Source of the DNA: Aliicoccus persicus
Lineage (GTDB): Bacteria; Bacillota; Bacilli; Staphylococcales; Salinicoccaceae
Length of the DNA: 38,301 bases
Assembly: GCF_900110815.1 (NCBI RefSeq)
Contig: NZ_FOIT01000006.1
Location: forward strand, 31,249 to 69,549
Direction: 5' to 3'
The notes beneath the pieces were generated by a model. The model made no database searches and was not told the origin of the DNA. It saw only the letters and a program-made list of their open reading frames with translations. Both the position numbers and the translations under genes were made by a program. Shown here piece by piece: positions 38,213-38,301 of this stretch. Every line of letters starts with the position of its first letter. Position 1 is the first letter of the stretch.

Positions 38213-38301
38213 GTTCGGCAAGTCCGAAAAATCTGAGCTGCCGCACAGCTAGCGGTCCAAAGTGTGCGGCAAGTCCGAAAATCTTGAGCTGCCGCACAGC
38301 A
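38213..38301. repeat. Palindromic tandem array I (51-bp period), cut by window end
   Basis: AAGTCCGAAAA starts at 38220 and 38271. Arms GCCGCACA / TGTGCGGC pair perfectly, and the other spacer carries AAAA(A). It matches array F in reverse complement. The array continues beyond the window. Confidence 0.8.

Overview
The window looks like chromosomal DNA of a low-GC Gram-positive coccus of the Staphylococcaceae, most likely near Jeotgalicoccus, Salinicoccus or Nosocomiicoccus. This genus-level placement is my inference. It rests on strong AGGAGG-type ribosome binding sites, a Firmicutes topoisomerase III, DUF1413 and YdaT-like proteins, a SirR/MntR regulator, and Zur and MhqR-type operators. 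All starts, hairpins and alignments below were read by eye; no search was run.

Layout. 1-3.5 kb: a palindromic repeat array, an AzgA-type purine permease, a decayed serine hydrolase, an AraC regulator and an acetyltransferase. 3.6-7.9 kb: an ABC-F ATPase behind a 37-codon leader ORF with mutually exclusive hairpins, a VOC protein, Dps, an FMN reductase with an MhqR-like operator, a membrane protein and tRNA-Val. 8-12.6 kb: a P1 peptidase, two related small exported-protein genes (one frameshifted) around tRNA-Ser, a 5'-truncated SDR remnant, a VOC protein, YceI and a small acetyltransferase. 12.7-17.1 kb: a Crp/Fnr regulator convergent with a five-gene heme-copper oxidase operon. The catalytic subunit of that operon has Asn where oxygen reductases have the cross-linked Tyr. 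17.3-27 kb: a MerR remnant, a YdaT-like protein, an ATPase/DinB pair, an LD-carboxypeptidase, three envelope or membrane proteins, then topB, a UPF0178 gene and a viroplasmin-type RNase H. 27.7-38.1 kb: three metal uptake loci, namely an orphan zinc-binding protein with a Zur box, mntABCD-mntR with MntR-like boxes, and an Fbp-type iron transporter.

The most unusual feature is a set of nine intergenic tandem arrays. Seven have a 51-52 bp period and two have exactly 41 bp. The arrays mostly differ in sequence, but the 51-52 bp class shares one architecture: inverted arms alternating with a spacer that carries an A-tract. Both periods are close to whole numbers of helical turns. The second highlight is the oxidase operon. 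Its Tyr-to-Asn change, together with a Crp/Fnr palindrome centred about 41.5 bp upstream of the inferred start of transcription, fits a nitric oxide reductase derived from a B-family oxygen reductase. Four decayed genes show ongoing gene loss.
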